This document shows, piece by piece, positions 37,701 through 48,527 of a stretch of 64,000 nucleotides of DNA (within the stretch, counting starts at the first letter, position 1; each line of letters begins with the position of its first letter). Below the pieces are notes generated by a model. It did not search any database. It was not told where the DNA came from and saw only the letters and a list, made by a program, of their open reading frames with translations. The stretch comes from Volvox africanus. Taxonomy: Eukaryota; Chlorophyta; Chlorophyceae; Chlamydomonadales; Volvocaceae. The position numbers and the translations under genes were made by a program. The stretch spans positions 1,426,001 through 1,490,000 of the forward strand of contig BSDZ01000078.1 of the NCBI GenBank assembly GCA_030268105.1, in the 5' to 3' direction.

Positions 37701-40700
37701 ACAACGGCGGCGGCGGCGGTGTCACGGCAGCAGCGCCACTGCCACCACCACTGTACGACGGGCGGCAGCTGCCAGGAGCCACTGAATCTCCACAACCGGT
37801 TACGGATGCCGTTGGATCCATGCCGCTAACTGTTGTAGTATTGGAAGCTACGCGTACGGTATTGTACGACGGCCCCTCATACCATTGCTCCATGATATTG
37901 ACTTGCGACTGTGATGGCGGTTGGTAGTTTTGGAACTGAAAGTTGTTGAGAGTTGGAACTCCGTTGCTGGCTCCGCTCAGTGTGAAACCGCTACTGGGTC
38001 GCCGTACGGGATATGGGCCTGGAGGGCCACTGGTTTCAGAGGCGCCACCTGGCTCCGAAACCTCTCGGTGTCCTGCCTCTGCCAAGGCCTCCGCTGCAGC
38101 GCGTCGCAGATCTTCTGTATCGCGACCCACGACCACCTGCCATAACCATCCAGGGTCATCATAGATTACTCATCAAAGCCTTTGAGTGCACGGCACGTAC
38201 GGCTTGTACGCCATGTACGATTTCCTTGCGGGCTAAACAGCGCAGGCCGATTCAAACCGTGTCTAAACCCAAATCTGCGTTTTAATTTAAGATGAAATCG
38301 AACATGTACGACAAAAATGACATGTACGATCTTTGCCGTACATTATTGTGTCGCACATGACGCAAATAGATGAAATGACACTCGCATGAGTAACCTTACC
38401 TGAAGTTTTTTGCGCATGGATGACACCACCTCCTCCAACTCCTCCAATCCCGCCACGCCCGATTGAGCTGCGGCCATGTACTCGTGCGCAGCATCCAGTG
38501 GAAATGCCGGCGGCGGCGGCGGGATCACAGATATACGGCGACCATCGGGCCCCAGTTCCACCCTGTCGTACCTCCTCAGCGCCATGATACGCGCGTCCAC
38601 CTGTGACACCGTTAGCATTGTGAAAGGTAAGATTGTACGACACAGTACAGGCCCCGGGCGTCTTGCGGGTACACTGGAAGCTTGTACGGCATGGTCGGCA
38701 AGGTTTTGCCCCTGCCAAGGATAAGCTTTGAGAGCTCGTCATGGGCCCTTCGGTACGGCATTTGGCCGTGGAGCGGCGAGATGTTTACGTTTTCCTCAGG
38801 GGGTCAGGTCGCGCTTTCATTTTATTCGCTTGCCTTGTCACGGCTCCCCGTTTGTGCCGTACCTGCGACAATACCGACCCGTCCTCCAGCATTCCACGAC
38901 GGACCGCATTAGCGCAGCTAAAGCGGGCAAGCTCGTCCAATGCCTGTCGTAACTGCCAAACTGCCCGTTCTGCAACGCCCAACCGCCGCGCTGCCGCCTC
39001 GTTCCTTTGGGTCTGAGTTTCTGCCTTTGTTTGGTTGCCCTCAACCGCCGTCGCCGCCGCCTGCGGCGCCGCCACCGCCGGCGGTTGCTGGGCAGCACAC
39101 CTTGGTGTCGCACCGCTGCCAGCGGCAGGCCCTACGTCCCCCGTCCTCATCGCCATCGACGCCGCCGCTCCTGCAAAAGTGCCTTCATCGGTTGCAGCAG
39201 CTTTACCTGTAAATCAGAGAAACAGATATCAACCGTTAACTGCAATGGTCAACCACCAAAAACGTCCAGAGCGTGTACGGATTAACCACGAGATGATACG
39301 TCTTCCAACAGCGCCCGAATATGGGTTGTACGGCGAGAAATAAGAAACACGGTAACAATACGACACGCAACGGCCGAGCCCCTGGGTCCCCCACTGTAAA
39401 CCCTGTATCCAGGACCTTATGTGATACACGTGTGCCGTACATACACATCATCGTACACACCTGACGGTTCATCACGGGCAGTTGCGGTCTCTGAGTTGAG
39501 CGCCGCCAACGGTTGAATCCAACGACCGCCCCACTTTCCCAGGCCGCCGTACGTCTTAGGTGATAGCGGGCGGCCGCCGCCGTCAGCGTCGTCACCGGCA
39601 CCATGGTCTCCGCCGTTGCCGTCAACGTCACTCTCCCCTTCGGCATCGGACTCAGAGCCCTTCATGAGACGCGAGAAAAATAAAAATTTCCACAAATTTT
39701 TTCGTAAAACGTTTATTATTGGATTATAGCTAAATCTTGTGTACTGCAAGCAGTACGGTGGGATATAGGAAGTACGGCTTCGGAGGGAGGCTCTCCACAC
39801 GAATCCTTGGAGTGCACACAGCCATAACTCTTACCGCAGTTTTCCGCCAGCGTACTTGCGCTGACCCTGCTACCGCCGCCGCTGCCCCGGGCCGCCGCCG
39901 CCGTCGCCGCTCATGTTGTTTATGCACCGCCGCCCGGCCGGCACGTTCCAAAATACCCTTGTACCGCTCCCGTGGCGTCAGGCCCCCTGCCGCCGTCCGT
40001 TGCGTGGAGCTGGCATAACGCGGCGGCGCTGATGAGGGCTCCCCCGACAGCGACTTCCCTCGCGACTGCTGCTGCTGCTGCTGCATAAAGTACGGATGCT
40101 GGACATGTGGACTGGAAAGGTTTGGATATGCGATGTACGACACGTCAGCGGAAACTTTGCGAGACGGCGGCGTGCGGGCTGTCAGCCCGCTGCTGCCGCC
40201 GCTGCCGTGTGACGGCCGCCAGGCCTGGTATTGCAACAGCGGTGGCGCTGCCGCCGCCGCAGTCGTCGCCGCCTCCAGGTACGGCTGCTGCTGCTCCGAC
40301 TCGCCGCCAGGCTTCAGGGAGCTCAGCGAGCCGCCAAGTTCCTGTTCGGGTGCCGTACTCCAAGTGACACCGCCGCCGCCGCCACCGGTGCGGCCACTGC
40401 CGGACCGAAGCAGCACCGGAGGACCCGCCGCCACCGCCGGGCTATTCCGAACCGTCGGCGTCGTCGGCACGGGTGGCAGCGGAATCCGAAAAGACACGAG
40501 TGCAGCGCCGCGTCCCGACGCTCCGTCTCCACCGCCGCCACCGTCAGCATGAGCGACAGCCGCCGCCGCCGCCGCTAACCCCCTTTCATTCGCGCCGCCG
40601 CTGGGGCTCTGCGTCAGTGATGGCAGTGCGGTGCCCAGTTGGCCGCCATCAGCCCTGTGCCCGCCATGATCTCCATATTCGTTCCCATTGCTACTGTCGT

Positions 40701-41055
40701 ACAAGGCAGCGGAGCCAGCGCCGCCGCCGGGCAGCACCAATCTTAGTGGTCCCGGCATCCCCTTTGATGGGACCGTGCCGTACTGATCCTGCACCTCCAT
40801 CAGTGACCGTGGTGGCGCCGATACCGACAACGTCCATTCCTGCGTCTGTAAGGTATAAGGCCCGTACAGCTCAGGATTTTCAACTAACTGGAGGTTGAGG
40901 GCTGAATCCAACGGAACTCGCGGCTGACGACTTCGGTTGGCGGGCTGTTTGGCAGGTCGGGAACGTAACCTAGGGTGTAGGCTGATTGCACCGCCACCGC
41001 CACTGCTGTTGCCTGTTGTTGGATGAAGAGGGGCATTGACCCATGGGTCTCTCAC
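34712..41055 (-). CDS. Large low-complexity/coiled-coil protein, unrecognised, at least nine exons
   Basis: Exons (5' to 3'): 41055-39835, 39659-39461, 39206-38863, 38600-38400, 38136-37158, 36968-36737, 36603-36477, 36212-36048 and 35935-34712. All junctions are GT-AG and every phase agrees, giving about 1,560 residues to TGA at 34712. I do not recognise the family. Exon 1 has a short conserved-looking block (N-L-Q-L-V-E-N-P-E-L-Y-G-P-Y) then Gly/Ser/Pro-rich sequence. Exons 3, 4 and 6-8 encode helical, heptad-like stretches (for example A-E-R-A-V-W-Q-L-R-Q-A-L-D-E-L and M-D-M-Q-N-N-M-R-E-M-E-R-D-M). The last exon is Ser/Arg-rich then Gln-rich. Composition suggests a scaffold or cytoskeletal/nuclear structural protein, but this is only inference. 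The 5' end is open: the exon has no good ATG at its start and an acceptor (CAG) precedes it, so upstream exons beyond 41055 are expected. Confidence 0.65.
35249..35260. repeat. 12-bp palindrome copy, GT centre
   Basis: Exact GACCCGTGGGTC in the last exon of the coiled-coil gene, read on the minus strand as N-D-P-R-V. Confidence 0.9.
41038..41049. repeat. 12-bp palindrome copy, AT centre
   Basis: Exact GACCCATGGGTC at the first visible exon of the coiled-coil gene, read on the minus strand as R-D-P-W-V. Confidence 0.9.
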
Positions 41056-41111
41056 TTTTATGCCCCTGATTCACGCCAAGTGCGCGGCTTGTGCCTCTGC
41101 AGTGCTATTCC

Positions 41112-41158
41112 CTTGACGACCGGGTTCACTATACTTTGACCCTGACGACCGGGTTCAC
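41112..41158. repeat. Short direct repeat
   Basis: Two copies of TGACGACCGGGTTCACT about 27 bases apart, followed by a smaller CTCAAATAAAA-type duplication near 41165-41190. Confidence 0.8.
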
Positions 41159-41226
41159 TTCTAATCTTCAAATAAAAGACTCAAATAAAAGTTCATCATT
41201 TGACTTAAAAATTTTTATTTTATCAT

Positions 41227-41660
41227 TTAAATGTTACAAACTAAATTAGCTGTATATATTCTTAGCATCCATCGATGACTAGCTCCCCTTCCAGCCCGTT
41301 TAACCCCAGCCCAAACACGATAATGGCGACGCCGTCTGGCCTTCTCGGCTTCGCCTGCTATCCCCTCACCTTGGCCGACTCCGGCGACGCTTTGAGCTAC
41401 GGCCGCAGCTACAGCGAACCGGGCGGGGAGGGGATTGCTCTGAGACATGGGGTATTGGCTGGCGGGGCCACCACCGTTCGGAGCCGCGGCAGCAACCCGT
41501 CGGTCCCCCACTGAGCTGACAGGTCGCTGCGTGTGGCTGCCGGCCCGATGGAGAATGTCGGCTGCGCGGGAAGTCCCATAGGTCAGTGAGGAACGAAGAT
41601 GGATCAGTGCAGGTGTCCCATGGGTCAAGCGGCGGGCGTCTGCGGTGCTGCACTGGTTTT
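41227..41660 (-). CDS. Possible exon of an unplaced minus-strand gene
   Basis: A GC-rich frame of about 140 codons ends at a stop at 41227-41229. An acceptor-like CCCTGCGCAG precedes it (minus strand, about 41690). It is rich in Ala, Arg, Gly and Ser (for example A-V-A-A-A-V-A-Q-S-V-A-G-V-G-Q-G) like the exons of the coiled-coil gene 200 bp downstream, so it may be an upstream exon of that gene or the last exon of another. No donor could be placed with confidence. No family recognised. Confidence 0.3.
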
Positions 41661-42790
41661 GAGGGGTTACGGCCGAGTCGTATGAAATACTGCGCAGGGT
41701 GGTAGTTACTACCCATCCCAACAACGTAAAATACACACATACACACACATGAACACACACAAACACAAACACAAATACACAGACATACACACAGACATAC
41801 ACACACACGACCTGCGTAAACATGCGCGGACCCGGCTAATAGGGTTATTCCAAAAGGGGAATGTGCATTAGGAGAGGGGAATGTGCGTTACTTTAAGGTT
41901 CGAACCTATCTCCTAACTCCTAAGGAATGATTTGGTTGGCAGGGAAGGCCCATGGTGCTGCGTGATGGACACCAACCTTGCCACAGTACGTCGGGAGTGT
42001 AGTCCGGCAAGCCCACACGGCCAAGGACCTGTCATACAGGGTGTTTTGTAAAGGTGGGGTGTGAAGAAAGGGATGCCTTACCTAAATATGTTTCTGATAT
42101 TAAAGCGTCACGTTAAGGATTTGTGAGAGGACTGTTAAATGCTCACCTCCCAATGCCGCGACCAACCCTGTTGATCTCCCTGCACTGAACTCATCCTTGT
42201 TAATGTGAAAGTAATTCAAGAATATATTAAAATTTAATGACTGCGAGAAGTCTCGGCCACTTCCATTCTAGCTAAGCCTGCGCCCTGCGGATGACTAACC
42301 GCAACCGTGCGACCAACATCTCAATTACAAAACTTTATACTTAATTATCATTAAGGATTATAAACAAAATATTAACGTAAGTTCATGGTTGTTTTGCGAT
42401 TCTACCCAGTTTTGCAAACGCTTCTCCTTAGTTCCCTTTATGAAAGGACCATGCCATTATGCACGGTCTCATGAAACGAGGTAAGAAAGGTGATAGAAGA
42501 AGATAGGTGCTATAGAGTTTGTTTCCCATGAAGAAATTAGGACTTACTTGTCGTACCTGTATGGGCAGTTATGACAAGAATGGGTACTTCACGTCATGGA
42601 AGTGATCCAAATGTAAATAGATGTGTTAGAGCTTCAGCGCTAAAATCTTAATCTTCAATCTGTCCGGTATGCATGCAACAAACGTCGCGTGGATGATGCA
42701 TCCGACATGTCCATCGTGTTTCACTTAAATTAATCATCGATTATAAACCTTAAATTATTTCTTTTTCTACTGGTGCGGGCAGCAACGTTT
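41661..42790. other. Intergenic, nothing recognised
   Basis: Contains a CACACA/GTGTGT tract (41732-41812) and AT-rich sequence. No coding bias seen. Confidence 0.4.
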
Positions 42791-42860
42791 TCCTTTTGGT
42801 GTCGCTCATCAGGACTTTCTTAGGGAACCAAAATCCTGGGTCGTCGTTAACAGCTGGGGC

Positions 42861-43175
42861 ATGCTTGCTTGCTGGGACTGGAACGCTCCGCGGGTTCATC
42901 GCTCACTTCCGCGGGCGACTTCTGTCGCTGACGCAGTCATGCATTACGGTTGGGCGGCACCTATGCACTCACTCGAGCTAGCGCAAGTCGCATTAAAGGA
43001 GTATTCCAGCCAGGGCTTCCGAGCATTGCTTTTCAAACCCAACCCGACAATCCTGCTTCGCATCACCGCTGCTGCCGTCGCCTCCTTTACACTTGCATGG
43101 GTAAGCACGAGGATGCGCTCCATCCTGAAGGAAGCAACGGACTGCTGCGATGATCCCGGTCCGCCGAAACCCTAG
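42861..43175 (+). CDS. Possible small protein with one membrane segment
   Basis: A 104-codon frame ending at TAG uses GC-ending codons more than its AT-rich surroundings. Near the C-terminus it has a hydrophobic stretch (I-L-L-R-I-T-A-A-A-V-A-S-F-T-L-A-W-V) that could be a membrane helix, followed by a basic then acidic tail. There is a GTAAGC inside that could be a splice donor, so the frame may be only part of a gene. No family recognised; chance cannot be excluded. Confidence 0.25.
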   Translation: MLACWDWNAPRVHRSLPRATSVADAVMHYGWAAPMHSLELAQVALKEYSSQGFRALLFKPNPTILLRITAAAVASFTLAWVSTRMRSILKEATDCCDDPGPPKP

Positions 43176-43490
43176 GCCACAATTGATGTATTCTGCCACT
43201 GCTAAGAAACAAAAACAGGCGCGCGCCGTTGCTATTCCTGCCCGGTAGACAGCCAGCAGCATACTCCCTGCCTTCTTCTTTGTGCCTAGCGCCTTTACCG
43301 GCTTGGGCCTGCCTGACCCGAAACTGCCGACCGGTGACTGCCTTATGACAAAAGCACACACACTCACACGCCTCTACGCATGCTAAACACACATGCAGGG
43401 TCTTACAAATTTGCTCCGATTGTTCATATTTGGTATATATTTGGTAGGTATAAAGCGGTTTTTGTATGCAGAAAATCATCGTTCAGGGTG

Positions 43491-43563
43491 GGAGACGTGG
43501 CGCAATGGATAGCGCATCAGACTTCGGATCTGAGGGTTGTGGGTTCGAGTCCCATCGTCTTCG
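43491..43563 (+). tRNA. tRNA-Arg (anticodon UCG)
   Basis: Full cloverleaf in 73 nt with no intron and no encoded CCA. The acceptor stem GGAGACG pairs with CGTCTTC (one G-T). The D arm is GCGC/GCGC, the anticodon arm TCAGA/TCTGA has loop CTTCGGA so positions 34-36 are TCG, and the T arm is GTGGG-TTCGAGT-CCCAT. The internal promoter boxes are present: A box TGGCGCAATGG and B box GGTTCGAGTCC. It decodes CGA and, with modified U34, possibly other CGN codons. Confidence 0.95.
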
Positions 43564-44345
43564 ACATGATTCATTCAAATAATCACTAGAGGACGTGTAA
43601 ATCTCACCTACTGGGTGAGGATGGAAATGCTCCCATTAGTGAGGTACCATAAAGACTCCAATAAAACTTGCTTGCCGGCCGACCAGGAGTGGAGTTGCTG
43701 CCGCTGTTGATTCGGCAGATTCCACTGGATGCTGGCGGCGGGTGCTGAACCATCCCCCGGAAAAATCACTGATATCGGAGCAGTCAACATCCCTAGGGAT
43801 GAACGGATAAGGGTGCCCCGAAATACAGGGGAAGAGGGACTGCCAGGTAGTGGCCACGGGTGAGCAAATGCCCCCCTATCCCCCCCACACACACATACAC
43901 AAATACACATGCCCCATTCTCCCTCTTTCATAGCACACACACACACACTCCCCCTGTCGGTCCCAAGCGCACACGGAATGATGCCACCCTTGAAATTGAA
44001 AACGTTAAAATGGGAAACACGGATTGTGAAACAGCGAGGGAGGAGTGTCCACTGCCACCAGGACAGGACAGGATAGGACAGGACAATGACAGGACAGCGA
44101 CAGGAAAATAAAAACCAAATCTTGATCCCGCCTCTTCCCCTGGTGCATATATCGCTAGTGAGATCAGCGGGCGCCATGCCGCTAATAAGAGGTGGCAGCA
44201 CCCATTCCTCGTATATACGTATATCGTCACGACTTCTCAATTGCCTACACTCCTTCTGCAGAGATCACCACGAGACAAAATCCTTTCAATCTGTTCGGTT
44301 TTGGAGCATCATGTCTAATGTTGATTGATAATGTTGATTGATAAT
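43564..44345. other. Spacer downstream of tRNA
   Basis: No strong poly-T terminator is seen directly after the tRNA. A minus-strand frame of 210 codons (44240-43608) includes low-complexity Cys-Val repeats and is not supported. A GGACAGGACAGGATAGG-type tandem lies at about 44060-44100. Confidence 0.4.
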
Positions 44346-44728
44346 GTTGATTGATGATGATGGTGATGATGGTGATGATGGTGATGATGGTGATGATGGT
44401 GGTGATGATGATGGTGATGATGATGGTGATGGTGATGATGGTGATGATGATGGTGATGGTGATGATGGTGGTGATGATGATGGTGATGATGATGGTGATG
44501 GTGATGATGATGGTGATGATGATGGTGGTGATGATGATGGTGATGATGATGGTGATGGTGATGATGGTGGTGATGATGATGGTGGTGATGATGATGGTGA
44601 TGATGATGGTGATGGTGATGATGGTGGTGATGATGATGGTGGTGATGATGGTGGTGATGGTGATGATGGTGGTGATGATGATGGTGGTGATGATGGTGGT
44701 GATGATGGTGGTGACAATGGTGATATGA
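44346..44728. repeat. (GATGATGGT)n imperfect trinucleotide array, ~380 bp
   Basis: Interspersed GAT and GGT triplets without break. It begins only a few bases past the stop codon of the minus-strand rhodanese gene, so it probably lies in that gene's 3' untranslated region. The poly-Asp/Gly, poly-Met/Val, poly-His and poly-Ser/Pro frames through it are artefacts. Confidence 0.95.
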
Positions 44729-44730
44729 CA

Positions 44731-45578
44731 TTAGTGCTGTTGGGCGGGGTTCCAGCCACCTTCAGGCAGCTCCACCAGCGAGGAGTCCTCCTTGAACTGG
44801 TCCATGAAGGCAGCGATACCCCCTTCGAGGACCTTGACCTGGGGGTAAGGGGTTAGGAATTGGGGTTGGTGTTGGGTGTTGAGTGCAGGCGAGAAAACGA
44901 AACATGCAGCTGCGTGTGTTCGGGTAGAGGTGTGGTGTGGAGAGGTGCAGAGAGGTGTTGGGGGGGGTTGTGTTGGAGAAGGGTGAATAGACAAGACCTG
45001 TCACTGCTGTTGCGAGGACCTCTACGTGATGGAGGTGTGGGTTTCCGTTCTCGCTTGGGATGTAGTGGGACTGCAAACTTGGCGAGTGGGTTACATTTTA
45101 CACCTCGATCTATCTACAACTGAATCCGTACTCGTGTACGAGTCGGCACACGGGCGTACGTGATGCTTCGCTTCGTTCCACTCAATTATTATTCGTAACG
45201 TACCTCGGTACCGCCGCCAGCCTCAGCCCCCAACAGCGCCTTGAGTCGGTTGTTGAGCGCCTGCGCACACGTGGGACCTCGGACCTTGCAGAAGTGACAG
45301 TGGACCACCACCTGCGACCGACCACAGGTGCGGTCCACAACAGTACGGAGCATAACGTTAAAGTCGTACTATTGGAACAAACCTAGCCATTCAACTCGTT
45401 TTTCTTTCGAGATGCCGTACGGCCTGTCATTCGCGTGAAAGCGTTAAGACGGGCCAGAGAAAGGGTTTTGGGAAGGGTCTCTTTCGCTTCTACTGCCTCC
45501 GATGGCGGCGCTATGTTGGTACGAGGATCGGCCAGAGGTAAGAGGGCGACGCAGGTGAGATGGTGACGTATAAGATGC

Positions 45579-45632
<54 letters not shown>

Positions 45633-46226
45633 ATGTGTGTATTCGGTACTCCGGGAAAAAAGAGTACTCGTCGGTATAAGCGAGGGGAAGATCGGGATGG
45701 GTGATTATGAAACGGGTGGTGACGAGAATGTTCTTGCCGTACCGATGTGTACGGACATGCATGTGAAGGAAAAGGGAAGGGAAGCAGTACATTATAAAGC
45801 CCCAGACGTCCCTGTATGTCTCTTATCGCAGCAACGGAGTGTTTGAGAGTTTTGGCTTAAATATGATTTACCTCCTTCGCGCCGTTCAGCTGTCCTTTGA
45901 TGACTTCGTCCAGCGATGTCGGATCATCTGACTTAAAGACCGACGACGGCACATTCAGAGAGCCCTTAATACGCCCTTCAGTGACCTCCTGTTGTGATAT
46001 GTGTACATCATACAATCTTTAGCAGCAGCAATCGAAAGCCATTGGAAGTCAGGCAAGTTCTTTGTTATTGGATGGTTTCAAATATCATGGCGTGACGCAC
46101 ACGCACACGCACCTTGGCATCGCGAACATCCAGAACTACAACATCACCATTTCCTTTTGCTAGCTTATCGGCAACTTCGCTTGGCTTTACGCGTGGTAGC
46201 TCCGGCGCAACAATCTGCTCAGCCAT
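44731..46226 (-). CDS. Single-domain rhodanese, Cdc25/arsenate-reductase (Acr2) type, four exons
   Basis: Exons 46226-46113, 45988-45872, 45311-45204 and 44838-44731 join in phase to 148 residues. Related small plant and yeast proteins act as arsenate reductases or Cdc25-like phosphatases through a cysteine phosphate loop. Seen here: V-V-V-L-D-V-R-D at the end of exon 1, G-R-I-K-G-S-L-N-V-P in exon 2, and the catalytic loop H-C-H-F-C-K-V-R-G-P-T-C (C82 and R88 in C-x5-R) in exon 3, closely matching the HCx5RGPTC of that group. Exon 4 gives V-L-E-G-G-I-A-A-F, the usual strand after the loop. The start is the only ATG before the conserved block (M-A-E-Q-I-V). The protein is short and lacks the Cys-rich C-terminal tail of plant relatives. 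Which substrate it uses cannot be told from sequence. Confidence 0.9.
45583..45632. repeat. (AT)n(GT)n dinucleotide repeat
   Basis: ATATATATAT followed by about seventeen GT units, in intron 2 of the rhodanese gene. Confidence 0.95.
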
Positions 46227-48527
46227 GTTTGCGAGAGTGATACTTAGGTGTTTTGCTTACTTACAGTTACTTCAGAATTATCTGAAAGAAATTATTTATT
46301 TAGGACAAGTATTTAATGTGTCCTATGATAAGCTTTAGAAGCTCATGGCCTCGTGGCCTAGGAACCCAACCCACGAACCTCCAACCCAGCACCTCGTCGG
46401 ACATTGTCCGTCTGACCGGAAGGTTCCATCACCCGTTCCTCAACCCCGTGTGACAAGTCCAATCTGTGCACGCAAAAATACTGCAAATTTACTGCTGGTA
46501 GGGCTTAGTTAGGTATCTAGGTAGGTGGAGCTAGGTGTGTACTCTCAGTTCTCGCCGTCCTGCTGTTACATATTTTTTGCAAAAAACTAACTCTGGACGC
46601 ACATGGAAAAGGGGGACGTTATACACACGTGCACATGAACATACGTGCCGTTGGGGATTAGGGTAAAGCCGTGGGGATGAAGGTAACGAAGACGCGATGG
46701 ACCCAGCCATGCATACAGAGCGCGGTAAGAGGATTTGCGAAATAGACATCGCCTGCGGTTTGTGCGCATTTAAACATTTTCAACACGCGCATTCGAACGC
46801 CGAAATGGGATCGGTCGTCTCTGCAACGACCAGAAATAGATGCCCGACCCACACCCCCGTACAGATCTTTGGAGAGGAGAAGGCAATCATTAAGGGCGGG
46901 GTTGGGCGCCAGTGTTGTGCGGCATGGAGCGTTTGGGTTTTGGCGCTGCACTGCTGAGCCGTTCGGGCACTCATGAGCCGTTCGGGCTCCGTCCACTGTG
47001 TACGTCAGCTCTCTCTCTCTCTCTCTCTCTCTCTCCCCCCGCTGAAATATAGAATGTATTTAATATGCGCACGATCGTACAAGATACCAACGATTAAAAA
47101 CTAAACGGGAGAAACAAGACTGTGAGCAATCATTAAAAAGCTTGAGCTATGAGCACTAAATTCCGATTGACTCATGTGAGCGATACTAGAATAAGCAATA
47201 ATTTTACTCAATGTACTTAATAAAAAGCTAATTAAGCACAAGGTAGAAACTAGAGGAAAGACGCTTACGCGAAATTCTGAGCTCTACATTTTATTTATTT
47301 AAGGCTAGCTTGAAACTACTATTTTTACTCATTGGTCGCACGCCCTACGGTAGTTAGATGCAGCTTATAAAAAATTTCTATATGCTTTGGTAGGCTCATT
47401 AGTCTTACTACCGACTTTATGTAAGATATGCTCATAGTGTGGTACAACGAACGTGCTAACATGCGCGAGCGATTACCTAACTGTATTAGACCCTCAATAG
47501 AAAAGGATTGTCGACGAAGGGCCTTTTATTTCAGTTAAGTTTAGGCAATGCCCTTGGTGCTTGTAACACTACGTACGTAAAACAATATTCCGTACGAACC
47601 GAGTACGTCAAATACTTTAAGGGAAATTCATACAGAAATTCTGCCAAAAAATCCGTATGGACCAGAAACCTGTAAGTATTTGCCGACCCCTGGTCCCTAT
47701 ACAAATGAATTTTTATAAGCTGCGCGCCACGCGGCCATTAAACCTAGGTGCCAAAATACTCTGAAAACACCACTTCGAAAATGTCCCCGCCACCCCCCCA
47801 TCACTCAGAATAACAAGACCGGTAAAACACAGTCAATTTATCATTATTATTAATTGTCGGTAAAGTCCATAATTGTCTGAACGTCGATACTTCTTCTTCC
47901 TCGTGAGAAAGCAAACGAAGGCCGTCCTGGAGGGAACGAAAACTGGCTTGTGCTCCTATTTCTTCGCTCCTCTCCCAACTTCACTCCGCGCACAGCTTGA
48001 ATGTGTCAATGTCTTCTTTCACCTAACCTATCGACTTCATGCTTGATAGTACACGGCAAGATGACATCTTGGCATGCAAGTCTACTTTTGCACTCCGGAA
48101 GTCGGTTACTAACCACTAGTAACTTACTTTTCAACCACCATATTCATCATGGATACCTGGAAGGCTGGAACCTTGATTACCAAGATTTCCAAACTTATCT
48201 ATTATATAATGGAATGAAAAGCTCTAACTGATATCCTAAATAAAGTGCACAGTAGCGCGCAAACAAACACGGCAGCACCTTGGTACCGACCGTGAAGCCA
48301 AGCGGGCACAAACAAAACATTTCGCTTGCTTTATTTAGCCGCGGCGCTACAAACGAACAAAGAAGCAAACAAACGCAAGGATGTACTACAACACAAAACA
48401 GAAAGGGAGGAAAACGAACAGCGAGCGCAGACGAAAAATAAAGATTTGACCACTCGGCTTCGACGTGCAGCTCGCACCCTGTAGCAACATACAGAATAAT
48501 ATAGGGTATTAGGGAGAGCCAGGTGTG
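46227..48527. other. AT-rich intergenic 2.3 kb
   Basis: Promoter side of the rhodanese gene on the left and 3' side of the SET gene on the right. From 47040 to 48250 the sequence is distinctly AT-rich with no coding bias on either strand. A (CT)n run is at 47007-47034. Short frames such as 48001-48231 have no recognisable motif. Confidence 0.45.
47007..47034. repeat. (CT)n dinucleotide repeat
   Basis: About fourteen CT units followed by a C run. Confidence 0.95.

Noticed and set aside
41275..41514. Plus-strand frame of 79 codons
   Set aside because: The minus strand over the same bases has stronger GC-ending codon bias and composition like neighbouring minus-strand exons.
43608..44240. 210-codon minus-strand frame
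   Set aside because: It includes GT-repeat derived Cys-Val runs, shows no codon preference and no motif; probably chance.
44346..44728. CRISPR-like periodic array
   Set aside because: Units are GAT/GGT triplets without unique spacers, and the genome is eukaryotic.
44315..44759. Frames encoding ~110 consecutive His, Ser/Pro, Asp/Gly or Met/Val residues
   Set aside because: They are translations of the GAT/GGT trinucleotide array in different frames, next to a real stop codon of a minus-strand gene.
47040..48250. AT-rich block as organelle DNA inserted in the nucleus
   Set aside because: No organelle gene, tRNA or rRNA motif is recognisable; low GC alone is normal for spacers here.
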